Of a stretch of DNA of 64,000 nt, positions 33,828 through 41,478 are shown piece after piece. The translations under genes were made by a program, and so were the position numbers. How positions within the stretch are numbered: the stretch's first letter is position 1; each line of letters starts with the position of its first letter. The DNA comes from Pseudaminobacter sp047739745 (GTDB lineage Bacteria; Pseudomonadota; Alphaproteobacteria; Rhizobiales; Rhizobiaceae), in NCBI RefSeq assembly GCF_047739745.1, contig NZ_JBLLVA010000025.1, positions 1-64,000 of the forward strand, read 5' to 3'. Below the pieces are notes generated by a model. The model did no database searches. It was given only the letters and a program-made list of their open reading frames with translations, and was not told the DNA's origin.

Positions 33828-35116
33828 CGGTAGAACTTCATCATCAAAGCGCCTCCGAGATTGCCCGGATGATCCGTGATGGCCGCACCACGCCGAGCGC
33901 CGTGATGGCTGCCCATCTTGACCGGATTGCAGCGCGCGAAGCTGCCGTTGGTGCATTCGTCCATCTGGATGCCGAGCGCGCTATGGAGCGGGCCAGGGCC
34001 GCCGACCATCAATCACCCAAGGGCTTGCTGCATGGCGTGCCCTTCGCGATCAAGGACATAATCGATACGCACGATATGCCAACCGAGTGGGGCAGCGATT
34101 TGTTCATGGATCGTCGGCCGGACCGCAACGCCTCCTGCGTCCAGGTTTTCCTCGACGCCGGCGCAATCCCGCTCGGAAAGACCGTAACCACCGAGTTCGC
34201 CTATTTCCGGCCGGGCAAGACCGCAAATCCACACAATCTCGGCCACACCCCTGGGGGATCGTCATCTGGTTCAGCCGCGGCGGTCGCGGATCACATGGCG
34301 CCGCTTGCTTTCGGTTCGCAGACCGCTGCTTCGCTCGTTCGACCGGCGGCATATTGTGGCGTTTGCGCCTTCAAACCCACGACCGGGTCATTCGATCTTG
34401 CAGGCGTCATGCCCCTCGCTCCCAGCCTTGACACGCTTGGCCTGCTGGCACGGGATCCCAAAGATTTCATTTTGGCTCGCGCGGTTTTGACCGGAAGCGC
34501 GCTGCCCTTATCGCCGGACTTTTCCGACACCATGCCACTGATCAGCCTGATGCGCGGTCCGCATTGGGGGGACGGGTCAATGGAAATGCGTGACGTCGTC
34601 AGCCGCGCAATGCGCGTGCTGATGGACCACCGCACTGAAACCGGTGAGATTGCCCATCCACCGCTATTTGCTGAACTGACGGACGCTCAGAAGATCGTAA
34701 TGGGCTATGAAGCCGCGCGCATTCATGGCGGCATGTGCGCCAGTCACGGCGATGCGATCAGCCAACAATTTGCGCAGCTGATCCGGTCAGGCCAGGAGAC
34801 CACGGAAGCTGAGTATCAGGCGGCGCTTGCCCTACGCGACCAGGCGAACGCAATGGTCGATCTGATTTTCACCGAATGCGATGCCCTGCTCGTACCCTCT
34901 GCGCCTGGCGAGGCGCCCGAAGGTTTGGACGCTACTGGCGATCCGCTCTTCAGCCGCATGTGGAACCTGCTGCAATTGCCGTGCGTGGCGCTTCCGCTTG
35001 GTAGCGGGCCGCGAGGCCTGCCGCTGGGAATTCAGCTGATCGGTCGCAAGAATGAAGATGGCAAACTCCTTGCGATCGCCAAATGGGTGCACGGCCTATT
35101 CAGCCTCACACCCTGA
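33824..35116 (+). CDS. amidase-signature family hydrolase
   Basis: This 430-residue enzyme of the amidase signature family hydrolyses a C-N amide bond by a Ser-cisSer-Lys triad. Visible residues are K77 in FAIKDIIDT, S146 in TPGGSSSGSAA and the nucleophile S170 in GSQTAASLVRPA, with the 24-residue S-S spacing usual for the family. The usual TGGS before the nucleophile is TAAS here. Its start overlaps the DUF1116 stop by 4 bases. In the operon it could cleave an amide or carbamoyl intermediate after ring opening. It could also be an amide-specific enzyme of another step. Confidence 0.85.
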   Translation: MTVELHHQSASEIARMIRDGRTTPSAVMAAHLDRIAAREAAVGAFVHLDAERAMERARAADHQSPKGLLHGVPFAIKDIIDTHDMPTEWGSDLFMDRRPDRNASCVQVFLDAGAIPLGKTVTTEFAYFRPGKTANPHNLGHTPGGSSSGSAAAVADHMAPLAFGSQTAASLVRPAAYCGVCAFKPTTGSFDLAGVMPLAPSLDTLGLLARDPKDFILARAVLTGSALPLSPDFSDTMPLISLMRGPHWGDGSMEMRDVVSRAMRVLMDHRTETGEIAHPPLFAELTDAQKIVMGYEAARIHGGMCASHGDAISQQFAQLIRSGQETTEAEYQAALALRDQANAMVDLIFTECDALLVPSAPGEAPEGLDATGDPLFSRMWNLLQLPCVALPLGSGPRGLPLGIQLIGRKNEDGKLLAIAKWVHGLFSLTP

Positions 35117-35147
35117 AAGCCATCAACGACAACCAGCCGAAGTGATC

Positions 35148-35471
35148 ATGCCAAAAGTCACGTTTACAGACTATCAGGGCAATTCCGCCGAAATAGAGAT
35201 TGCCGAAGGCCAAACCCTCATGGAAGGCGCGCGCAACGCAGGAATAGAAGCCATAGCCGCAGACTGTGGCGGCGCCTGTGCCTGCGCCACCTGTCATGTC
35301 TACGTTGCTGAAGAATGGAGGGACAAGCTGGAGCCCCGCAGTGAAACGGAAAGGGACATGCTGGAATTCGCTGCGGCTGAAACCACGCCGGCCTCGCGGC
35401 TGTCCTGCCAGATCACTATTACCGCCCGGCATGAGGGACTGCGCGTGCGGACCCCCCGAACGCAGGGATAG
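35148..35471 (+). CDS. [2Fe-2S] ferredoxin, adrenodoxin/putidaredoxin type
   Basis: This 107-residue ferredoxin has cluster ligands C40, C46, C49 and C87 (ADCGGACACATCH and RLSCQI), the C-x5-C-x2-C-xn-C spacing of vertebrate-type ferredoxins. It would carry electrons to the Rieske oxygenase encoded five genes upstream. It starts 31 bases after the amidase stop and is the last gene of the operon. No ferredoxin reductase gene is in the window, so that partner must be encoded elsewhere. Confidence 0.92.
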   Translation: MPKVTFTDYQGNSAEIEIAEGQTLMEGARNAGIEAIAADCGGACACATCHVYVAEEWRDKLEPRSETERDMLEFAAAETTPASRLSCQITITARHEGLRVRTPRTQG

Positions 35472-35836
35472 GCGTCTGTTCAACAACGGCGTTGCAGGCG
35501 TATTTGAGGTGTCACGTCCAGTTTCGGCGTGCGATCGAGGCACAGCGGTTCCAGTGATTCTCCACCGGGTTTTTCCTCTGTCCGAGCATGCCGGAGGAAC
35601 ATTCCCACAGGAAAAATCCTTATCTCAGGCGATCCATCCGGCGGCCTCGTCTCGCCTTAGCCAGGAACTGCACTCCGTGGCTTTGCCACTGGGTGGCGAC
35701 TTTTCATTTTTCCTTAACTTCTGTGAATCGACTCCCGTAAGAAATGAAGTACCTTCTTTTAATCGGCGATAGCTGACACGAGCATCGTCGGCTGTGAGCG
35801 ACCATCAAGCTTCCGCCCTGACGACAGGAGGAAGCC
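35472..35836. other. 365-bp intergenic region after the catabolic operon
   Basis: No coding frame here has both a ribosome site and protein-like composition. The right half (35690-35790) is AT-richer than its surroundings (TTTTCATTTTTCCTTAAC) and is a likely promoter zone for the small gene at 35837. GGAAC occurs at 35590-35600 and 35665-35670, but without CGTT at the right spacing. No clear terminator hairpin with a T run was seen after the ferredoxin gene. Confidence 0.35.
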
Positions 35837-36046
35837 ATCCTTCGAACCTCCCTTCCTGAACAGTTCCTGACGCCGGAAGATCTGGATTTGCTCGAACGGG
35901 TATTCTACGCCGCTCGGCGATCTGGCGATACGCAATTGGATCTGGAATTTCGGGCCGCCAGCTTGGTTCAGCTATTTCAATCCGGGCGGCGCGACAACGC
36001 GCAGCTTCTTGCGGCGCTACGTTCCAAGCACCGGCTGGCAGCCTAA
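35837..36046 (+). CDS. small protein of about 69 residues with apparent ATC start
   Basis: The frame reads LPEQFLTPEDLDLLERVFYA near its start and ends in AALRSKHRLAA. Acidic and basic residues alternate in helical pattern, and LTPEDLDLLERVF looks like small helical proteins I have seen in rhizobia. A strong CAGGAGGA lies 4 bases before an ATC codon, and a TGA closes the frame 15 bases further upstream, so no ATG or GTG is available at the site. Either ATC starts translation, as ATT does in infC, or the true start codon was lost and TTG or CTG further in is used. Too short for most frame searches. Confidence 0.45.
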   Translation: MLRTSLPEQFLTPEDLDLLERVFYAARRSGDTQLDLEFRAASLVQLFQSGRRDNAQLLAALRSKHRLAA

Positions 36047-36088
36047 TCCTACGGCTGGATGCATCGAGCGAATCCGTTCTGGCTCTGA

Positions 36089-36283
36089 TCATTCGTTGCG
36101 GCGCCGTGCGGCCGGGAGCCGGCGGGCGAAACGGCGGGCTTCTGCTTCAGCGACGCCTATCAGCGTATCGAGGTCATCCAGCTCAGCGCGACGCTCCAAC
36201 TGGGCGATTCTTGCACGCAGGCGGCGCAGCTCACGTCCGATGTAGTCGACGTCTTCACGCATCGGCTGCTTGAGCTGGGGCAT
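36089..36283 (-). CDS. small charged coiled-coil protein
   Basis: This 64-residue protein is rich in Arg, Leu and Glu with a heptad-like pattern (DYIGRELRRLRARIAQLERR, then AELDDLDTLIG), predicting one long helix that may dimerise. The start codon has a modest purine-rich AAGAAG upstream; an in-frame ATG seven codons later is an alternative. A promoter-like GGAAC-N16-GGTT lies 35 bases upstream on the same strand, similar to other stress-type promoters in this cluster. Family not recognised. Confidence 0.5.
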   Translation of the reverse strand: MPQLKQPMREDVDYIGRELRRLRARIAQLERRAELDDLDTLIGVAEAEARRFARRLPAARRRNE

Positions 36284-36317
36284 TTGAACTTCTTGCGCTG
36301 GATCGGCATATCATCCG

Positions 36318-36342
36318 AACCGAGTGCGCGCCGATCTGTTCC
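36318..36342 (-). promoter_or_regulatory. candidate EcfG-type promoter (GGAAC-N16-GGTT)
   Basis: On the minus strand, GGAAC (36342-36338) and GGTT (36321-36318) are 16 bases apart. The consensus for the alphaproteobacterial general stress sigma factor EcfG is GGAAC-N16/17-CGTT; the -10 has one mismatch. It lies 35 bases before the small coiled-coil gene. Confidence 0.4.
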
Positions 36343-36498
36343 GGCAAAGATCGGCAATCTTCCGCAACCTTCCGAATTCGGTGGATTGCGGCTGATCCGT
36401 GAGGCACAACCCGGCTTGAATGTCACGAACCGGCAGATCCGATCCACAAAAGCGTTGTCTCTGGATGAGATCGGCGGGCTTCGTTTTGTCTGGAGAAA

Positions 36499-36523
36499 GG
36501 AACTTTCAACGATCGCGGTCGTT
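36499..36523 (+). promoter_or_regulatory. EcfG-type promoter (GGAAC-N16-CGTT)
   Basis: GGAAC at 36499-36503 and CGTT at 36520-36523 are exactly 16 bases apart, a perfect match to the EcfG (general stress sigma factor) consensus of Hyphomicrobiales. The DUF2231 gene starts 36 bases downstream, the usual distance. Confidence 0.7.
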
Positions 36524-36558
36524 GCGAGCACAGCAAGCAATAATCTTTGCGAGGTGTT

Positions 36559-37029
36559 ATGTCCGATATTCCTCACAATCCGCACAGCGCTGCAAGCATA
36601 GCCGGTCATCCAATCCATCCCATGCTGGTGCCTTTTCCAATCGCCTTCTTCGTGGCGGCATTGATCTGCGATCTCGTGTTTTGGCAAAACGGCAACGCGG
36701 CTTGGGTCACCGCGTCGGTATGGTTGCTCGGCGGCGGCCTGGTTACGGCGGTCCTGGCTGCCCTGGCCGGTCTGGCGGACGTTCTGGGCGATGGCCGTGT
36801 CCGCAATCTTTCTACAGCCTGGCTCCATGCGGCGGGCAACATCATCATCGTGCTGGTCGAGCTCTCCAACTGGTACTTGCGCTTTAGCACCGGTGACGTT
36901 GCTGTCGTTCCTACCGGGCTTATTCTCTCACTGATTGCAGTCGCCGGATTGCTGTTTACCGGATGGCTGGGCGGTGAGCTCGTCTATCGGCACCGGGTGG
37001 GTGTTAGCGAACCGACCAAATTTCCCTAG
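36559..37029 (+). CDS. DUF2231 membrane protein
   Basis: This 156-residue protein has four hydrophobic segments and the family opening GHPIHPMLVPFPIAFFVAAL. DUF2231 proteins are small inner-membrane proteins of unknown function; some relatives may bind haem through the conserved histidines, seen here in GHPIHPM and WLHAAGN. GAGGTG lies before the ATG; a start four codons earlier is in frame. A perfect EcfG-type promoter lies upstream and a T-run terminator lies 30 bases after the stop, so it is probably a single-gene stress transcript. Confidence 0.88.
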   Translation: MSDIPHNPHSAASIAGHPIHPMLVPFPIAFFVAALICDLVFWQNGNAAWVTASVWLLGGGLVTAVLAALAGLADVLGDGRVRNLSTAWLHAAGNIIIVLVELSNWYLRFSTGDVAVVPTGLILSLIAVAGLLFTGWLGGELVYRHRVGVSEPTKFP

Positions 37030-37059
37030 ATCTACAGGAAGGTGCCAGGAAAAAGCGTG

Positions 37060-37087
37060 CCCGCCGACCGCAGCGGCGGGTTTTTTT
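37060..37087 (+). terminator. intrinsic terminator after the DUF2231 gene
   Basis: A 7-bp GC stem (CCCGCCG / CGGCGGG) with a 7-base loop is followed directly by seven T residues on the plus strand. It is the clearest Rho-independent terminator in the window. Confidence 0.88.
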
Positions 37088-37089
37088 GC

Positions 37090-37114
37090 GGAACAATGTA
37101 ACGCGCCCGAGGTT
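37090..37114 (+). promoter_or_regulatory. candidate EcfG-type promoter (GGAAC-N16-GGTT)
   Basis: GGAAC at 37090-37094 is followed after 16 bases by GGTT at 37111-37114. The -35 is perfect and the -10 differs from CGTT by one base. It lies between the terminator of the DUF2231 gene and the DUF892 gene, 28 bases before the latter's start. Confidence 0.5.
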
Positions 37115-37142
37115 CGGTTTTACCAGAATTCGGGAGAGTGCG

Positions 37143-37652
37143 ATGACCAACAGCAGAGAATGGTTGATGCAGTGGCTGCGTGATGCTCACGCGATGGAGG
37201 AGCAGGCCGAAACGATGCTCAAGAGCCAGTACGACAGACTGGAGAGCTATCCGGGCCTGCGTCAACGCATAGGCCAGCATATCGAAGAGACGAAAGAACA
37301 GGCAAAGCGCCTGGAGCAATGTCTCGATCGGATCGGCGGTGGCACGTCGACGATGAAAGACGCAGGCGCCAAGCTCATGGCCACCGCGCAAGGCCTGAGC
37401 GGCATCTTCGCCGGCGACGAGGTAATGAAGGGTTCCCTCGCAAGCTATACTTTCGAGCACATGGAAATCGCCAGCTACACGATGCTGATCGCTGCTGCCG
37501 AAAAGTGCGGAGAACCCGAAATCCAGCGTGCATGTGAGCAGAATTTACGTGAGGAACAGGAAATGGCGTCTTGGTTGGAAAAAAACCTCCCGGCCGTCAC
37601 GCAGCAGTTCATGGCGCGTGACGAAAAGGACGCCGACACCGCGAAGCGCTAG
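37143..37652 (+). CDS. DUF892 ferritin-like protein (YciF/YciE type)
   Basis: This 169-residue protein belongs to the ferritin-like DUF892 group, four-helix proteins linked to general stress. Candidate metal ligands sit in DAHAMEEQAETML, IGQHIEETKEQ, FEHMEIASY and NLREEQEMASW, matching the paired Glu/His pattern of a di-iron site. GGGAGAG precedes the chosen ATG; the frame extends 19 codons upstream through the promoter. Its stop overlaps the end of a convergent small gene by 4 bases. Confidence 0.87.
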   Translation: MTNSREWLMQWLRDAHAMEEQAETMLKSQYDRLESYPGLRQRIGQHIEETKEQAKRLEQCLDRIGGGTSTMKDAGAKLMATAQGLSGIFAGDEVMKGSLASYTFEHMEIASYTMLIAAAEKCGEPEIQRACEQNLREEQEMASWLEKNLPAVTQQFMARDEKDADTAKR

Positions 37653-37861
37653 CTTTGCTGACCCATCTTGCGAACCTTCCCGTCGTCCGATGTGAAGGCG
37701 GCGGGCGTTCTCCCTATTTGTGGCTCTGAGGGCCATGCAACCCTGCTTTGGGTTTCCTGATCTTGCCACCGCTCAACTCGCGAACGCCAGTGTTGCGGGT
37801 CTGACGCATGAAGCTGCCGCAGTTGCTGCAGTCTTCCATTGAGATAGCCGCGGTCATTCAT
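37649..37861 (-). CDS. small basic protein, unknown function
   Basis: This 70-residue basic protein starts MNDRGYLNGRLQQLRQLHAS and is helical at the N-terminus, then polar and disordered. Its ATG lies inside the end of the preceding gene, with an 8-base overlap (ATGAATGA), so it is probably translated by coupling. No strong ribosome site of its own is seen. The family is not recognised; the overlap is the main reason to accept it. Confidence 0.45.
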   Translation of the reverse strand: MNDRGYLNGRLQQLRQLHASDPQHWRSRVERWQDQETQSRVAWPSEPQIGRTPAAFTSDDGKVRKMGQQS

Positions 37862-38120
37862 CCGGCGCTTTTTCGCAATCTCTCACCTGAAAGCGAACGT
37901 ATCTTGAGAGTTCAATGCCGCCCCCAGATGCCCCTTCTGACGCATGCCGTTCGAGAATGTCGTCTGCCTCGCCGCTTTGCAGCAACGCGTCGGCTTCCGA
38001 CAGATAGCTCTTCCACATCGGCAGTCCCATGAACATGGTGTTTTCTGCGTTGCCGGCTTGGCGGCAAAGTGCTCTGGCGACGGTCTCGCGCTTGTTCTCG
38101 TCCATAGCAGTAAATCCCAT
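37854..38120 (-). CDS. small protein, unknown function
   Basis: This 88-residue protein contains ENKRETVARALCRQAGNAEN followed by MGLPMWKSYLSEADALLQ, a pattern of ordered helices that looks conserved rather than chance. A GGAG lies about 12 bases before the chosen ATG (MGFTAMDEN); the ATG five codons later is an alternative. The coding frame extends 26 codons upstream with poor composition. It overlaps the next small gene by 8 bases. Family not recognised. Confidence 0.55.
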   Translation of the reverse strand: MGFTAMDENKRETVARALCRQAGNAENTMFMGLPMWKSYLSEADALLQSGEADDILERHASEGASGGGIELSRYVRFQVRDCEKAPDE

Positions 38121-38238
38121 TAGCGCGAGGCTCCGTTTCCCGAGTTTCGCGCAATTTCTTGTTGGCAGACTAGGAGTCTTTGGATGCTGATTGCTCACGG
38201 CTATTTTCGGTTCCTGGATGGGCGGTTTTCGTCAGCTC

Positions 38239-38676
38239 TCAGGACTGCGACTTCGCCGTCGCGACCTGCCGTATGTCTTCGGGGAGTGCTTCCCAAACCT
38301 TGGCGATCTGACCGTTATCGACGTGCTTTGCCAACACGGAGCAGACGACCTGAAGCGCTACCTGGCTGTTAATTGGCCGGCTGAACTTCAGTTCATCAGC
38401 GATTTTGCCGAGGAAGGCATCGAGGGACCTGGTCTTTTCGGGTGAGGCAGACGGTTCATACTGGTCGTAGTAGGCGCCTCGCACCACAAGCGGCAGCTGC
38501 GCACCCAGATGTGCGGCGAGATCTGGCGGGAGCCTGTCGCGCATGGTCCTCAGCACCGCGCCCAGTAGATGCCAGGCGAACTGCCGGTCAGGACCGATTT
38601 CCGACATGATCTCGTCCAACCAGATGTTGGTCGTCTGGATCGACTTGTCGAATACTTCGAGTCCCGTAGCGCTCAT
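38239..38676 (-). CDS. DUF2267 protein
   Basis: This 145-residue helical protein matches DUF2267: TTNIWLDEIMSEIG near 15, AWHLLGAVLRTMRDRLPPDL near 35 (ending DLAAHLGAQLPLVVRG), and VVCSVLAKHVDNGQIAKVWE near 110. The family is widespread in rhizobia and actinobacteria, often in stress or redox clusters, and has no settled function. GAGGAGG precedes the ATG. A candidate EcfG-type promoter lies at 38713-38737. Confidence 0.88.
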   Translation of the reverse strand: MSATGLEVFDKSIQTTNIWLDEIMSEIGPDRQFAWHLLGAVLRTMRDRLPPDLAAHLGAQLPLVVRGAYYDQYEPSASPEKTRSLDAFLGKIADELKFSRPINSQVALQVVCSVLAKHVDNGQIAKVWEALPEDIRQVATAKSQS

Positions 38677-38712
38677 CGAGGCCTCCTCGTGTGTGGCCCT
38701 CTTGTGCCTCCC

Positions 38713-38737
38713 AACTCATAACGAAGGGGGAGGTTCC
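38713..38737 (-). promoter_or_regulatory. candidate EcfG-type promoter (GGAAC-N16-AGTT)
   Basis: On the minus strand GGAAC (38737-38733) is followed after 16 bases by AGTT (38716-38713), one mismatch from CGTT. The DUF2267 gene starts 37 bases downstream. Confidence 0.4.
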
Positions 38738-38862
38738 GGACTAATCGGACGATCCGGGGTTTTGTGAAGATTGTGGCGGCTAGCTTGCTGGTGAGACGCC
38801 ACGCGGCAGGAGGAATCGCTGAAGACGACGATGGGATGAATAACGCGCTCGAGTTCTACAGC

Positions 38863-40110
38863 TTATTTGCTGCCAACCTTTGGACCAGAAGCGGGATCGG
38901 TTTCCCAACCGAATACCGATCGTCCGCCATAGGACGGCGACGCTGCACGCTCGCCCGCGACGAATGCATCGAGCGAAGGACCCTCGGCAGTGCGCTCCAG
39001 CCGACGCGCTTGCTCGTCCAGGCGGCGGATGGCGCCGAGCTCTTCCTCGCGACCGAGCTTCGCCTTCTGCACCGCATATTTCAGGACACGGATGGTCTCG
39101 TCATAGACCTTGATTGGGACTGGAAACGGGTGGCGATCCTTGCCGCCATGCGCGAGCGAGAAACGCGCCGGGTCCCGGAAGCGATAGGGCGCGCCGTGGA
39201 CGACCTCGGCGACCATCGCGAGCGATTGCACCGTGCGCGCGCCGACCCCCGGCGTCAGCAACAATTCCGGGAAGTCGGTCGGGCCGCACTGCGCCGCCGC
39301 TGCCAGCGTGCCATGCAGCCGGCGCACGAAGACATCGCTTGATCGCACGTCGTGATGCGCAGGCATGACCAGATGCGGCAGCATGGGCTGCATTTCCTGT
39401 CGCGCGACGAGCGCGGCGTATTGATCGGCAACGCCGTCCGGACCGAGGCCGGCGAGCAGATCAAGCTGCGCGGCACGCGAGCCGGCGGCGCGCTTGTCGG
39501 TGAGATTGACTATCTCGCCCTGCGCCGGGCCTTCGATCGCGCTGTGCGGGGCGTCGACAAAATCGATGATGTCGCCGGAATGCCAGTGGTAGCGCCGCGC
39601 CTGATGTTTGTCGCCGTTCATGCCCTGCTGCACGACGGTCCAGCGGCCATCGTCAGTGACGAAAAAGCCGTGCAGATAGAGGTCGAAACCATCCTGCACG
39701 GCAGCGCTGTCCACCTTGGCAACCAGCTTGCTCGCCCGGGTCAGCGCGCCGCCGTCGAATCCAATGCGCTCGCCGAGCGACATCAGCTCTTCTGGCGTGC
39801 GTCGCGAATGCTTTCCGCGGCCGCCACAGACATGGATGCCGAGTTCATGCCCCAGCGGAGCCAGCCCACGTTTTAAAGCTCCGATCACGCTGGTCGTGAT
39901 GCCTGACGAGTGCCAGTCCATGCCCATCACGGCGCCAAACGACTGGAACCAGAATGGATGCGCCAGACGCCGCAGGAACTCGTCCCGACCATAGTGATGC
40001 ACGATAGCCTGGCAGATGACCGCACCGAGCGAGGCCATGCGCTGTCCGAGCCATGGCGGAACGCGACCGTTATGAAGGGGAAGATCGGCGCTGCCGGTGC
40101 GCTGTGCCAT
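38863..40110 (-). CDS. DUF763 protein
   Basis: This 415-residue protein matches DUF763: MAQRTGSADLPLHNGRVPPW at the start, DWHSSGITTSVIGALKRGL near 65, CGGRGKHSRRTPEEL near 95, YHWHSGDIIDFVD near 180, and a helix-hairpin-helix-like LLTPGVGARTVQSLAMVAEV near 285. The last block suggests DNA contact. In many genomes DUF763 genes sit beside DNA repair genes; here it is divergent from the alkB-ligase operon with 139 bases between. Its biochemical role is unknown. Confidence 0.88.
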   Translation of the reverse strand: MAQRTGSADLPLHNGRVPPWLGQRMASLGAVICQAIVHHYGRDEFLRRLAHPFWFQSFGAVMGMDWHSSGITTSVIGALKRGLAPLGHELGIHVCGGRGKHSRRTPEELMSLGERIGFDGGALTRASKLVAKVDSAAVQDGFDLYLHGFFVTDDGRWTVVQQGMNGDKHQARRYHWHSGDIIDFVDAPHSAIEGPAQGEIVNLTDKRAAGSRAAQLDLLAGLGPDGVADQYAALVARQEMQPMLPHLVMPAHHDVRSSDVFVRRLHGTLAAAAQCGPTDFPELLLTPGVGARTVQSLAMVAEVVHGAPYRFRDPARFSLAHGGKDRHPFPVPIKVYDETIRVLKYAVQKAKLGREEELGAIRRLDEQARRLERTAEGPSLDAFVAGERAASPSYGGRSVFGWETDPASGPKVGSK

Positions 40111-40194
40111 ACACTACTCTCGAGGTTTGATGAAAGATAATGCGGGTCGTGTTCCAAAACAAAGGCGATAACATCCATCCGCCAGCCCCGTTGG

Positions 40195-40219
40195 GGAACA
40201 CTGTCGCGCGGCCGGCGTT
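40195..40219 (+). promoter_or_regulatory. EcfG-type promoter (GGAAC-N16-CGTT)
   Basis: GGAAC at 40195-40199 and CGTT at 40216-40219 are exactly 16 bases apart, a perfect match to the EcfG consensus. The alkB gene starts 31 bases downstream, so the alkB-cupin-ligase operon is probably part of the general stress regulon. Confidence 0.72.
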
Positions 40220-40249
40220 GCTGATCGATCAGCGGAAGGACAAAGCGCG

Positions 40250-40846
40250 GTGCCCGAACAACTCAGCCTGTTCGTCGAAGAAGCAAAGGAACCCGGCGGT
40301 TTCCGTCTAGTGCCGGGCTTCATCAGTGCTGATGAAGAGGGCGCGTTGAGCGAACGCATCAGCGAACTCCCACTCACCCCGTTTCAGTTCGGAGCATTCG
40401 AGGGAAAGCGCCGGGTCGCCTCGTTTGGCTGGCGCTACGACTATTCCCTGCAGAAGCTGGTGCAGGCGAGCGCGCTGCCGGACTGGCTGATCCCGTTCGC
40501 ACGACGCATCGAGACTTTTTTTCCATTGCGTGATGGCGCGATTCAACAGGTCCTCTGCACGGAATACGACAAAGGTGTCGGAATAGGATGGCACCGGGAC
40601 AAGCCCCATTTCGCAGACATCTTTGGACTGTCGCTCGTATCAGCCTGCAAGTTCCGTTTTCGCCGAATGGTCGATCTTGGCTGGCAGCGTGCGACGTTCG
40701 ATGTCGAACCGCGTTCGCTATACATGATGTCTGGCGAATCCCGTTATATCTGGGAGCATAGCATTCCTCCCGTAGCTGCGCGACGCCACTCGATCACGTT
40801 CCGGACGATGGCGGTCGCTGCCGAAAAAACCAGCGCGCATGTTTGA
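40250..40846 (+). CDS. alkB: AlkB-like Fe(II)/2-oxoglutarate dioxygenase
   Basis: This 198-residue dioxygenase should remove alkyl groups from DNA or RNA bases by oxidation. Iron ligands H115 and D117 are in GIGWHRDKPH and H170 is in YIWEHSIPP; R185 in SITFRT would bind 2-oxoglutarate. The start is GTG with GGAAGGA 10 bases upstream. It opens a three-gene operon with a cupin protein and a DNA ligase and has a perfect EcfG-type promoter. The length is like the short bacterial AlkB group lacking the nucleotide-recognition insert of E. coli AlkB. Confidence 0.9.
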   Translation: MPEQLSLFVEEAKEPGGFRLVPGFISADEEGALSERISELPLTPFQFGAFEGKRRVASFGWRYDYSLQKLVQASALPDWLIPFARRIETFFPLRDGAIQQVLCTEYDKGVGIGWHRDKPHFADIFGLSLVSACKFRFRRMVDLGWQRATFDVEPRSLYMMSGESRYIWEHSIPPVAARRHSITFRTMAVAAEKTSAHV

Positions 40847-40858
40847 TCGGAGGCGGCG

Positions 40859-41464
40859 ATGCCTATACTGGAGACCGGAAAGAAGATCGTGGAAAGGCTG
40901 ACGGGCCGGGCTCGGCCGTCGGCCAGCGATTGGGATACCCTCCTGCGCGACCGCCCGGCCAACACGTTTCACTTCAAGGATGATGGCGTCATCCCCAATC
41001 ATCCCCGCTGGCCGCTCATCGTCTACCGCAGCGCGGTGCAACTGCCCGACAGTTCCGATCCGGCTGCTATCTTCGAGGCGCTCTTCGCACGCAATGACTG
41101 GGAAAACTCGTGGCGGAATGGCATCTACGACTACGTGCATTATCATTCCCGCGTCCATGAGGTTTTGGGCGTCGCGCGCGGATCGGGCAAGGTGCGGTTC
41201 GGTGGTAAGCACGGCCGCATATTGGTGCTGAAGGCCGGCGACGTCGCCGTTCTTCCGACCGGCACGGGCCACCAGTCCCTCGGCGCGAGCGATGATTTTC
41301 TGGTTGTCGGTGCCTATCCTCCGGAAGGCACCTATGACGAATGCACCGGAAGCGAAGATCACGGCGACGCGGTGGAGGCTATTGCGCACGTTGCGAAGCC
41401 GCGAAAGGACCCGATCTATGGTGAAAAGGGGGCCTTGGCCGACTTCTGGAAAGCATCTCGCTGA
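40859..41464 (+). CDS. cupin-fold protein (YjlB-like)
   Basis: This 201-residue cupin matches the YjlB group: FHFKDDGVIPNHPRWPLIVY near 38, YDYVHYHSRVHEVLGVARG near 90 with a HxH metal motif, and GDVAVLPTGTGHQSL near 125. YjlB proteins are of unknown function. It begins 12 bases after the alkB stop and ends 14 bases before the ligase start, so it belongs to the stress/repair operon. A metal-dependent role is likely but not known. Confidence 0.83.
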   Translation: MPILETGKKIVERLTGRARPSASDWDTLLRDRPANTFHFKDDGVIPNHPRWPLIVYRSAVQLPDSSDPAAIFEALFARNDWENSWRNGIYDYVHYHSRVHEVLGVARGSGKVRFGGKHGRILVLKAGDVAVLPTGTGHQSLGASDDFLVVGAYPPEGTYDECTGSEDHGDAVEAIAHVAKPRKDPIYGEKGALADFWKASR

Positions 41465-41478
41465 TCGCTGGCGAAAGA

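Noticed and set aside
35590..35680. GGAAC motifs as possible EcfG promoters for the small gene at 35837
   Set aside because: No CGTT-like -10 occurs 16 or 17 bases downstream.
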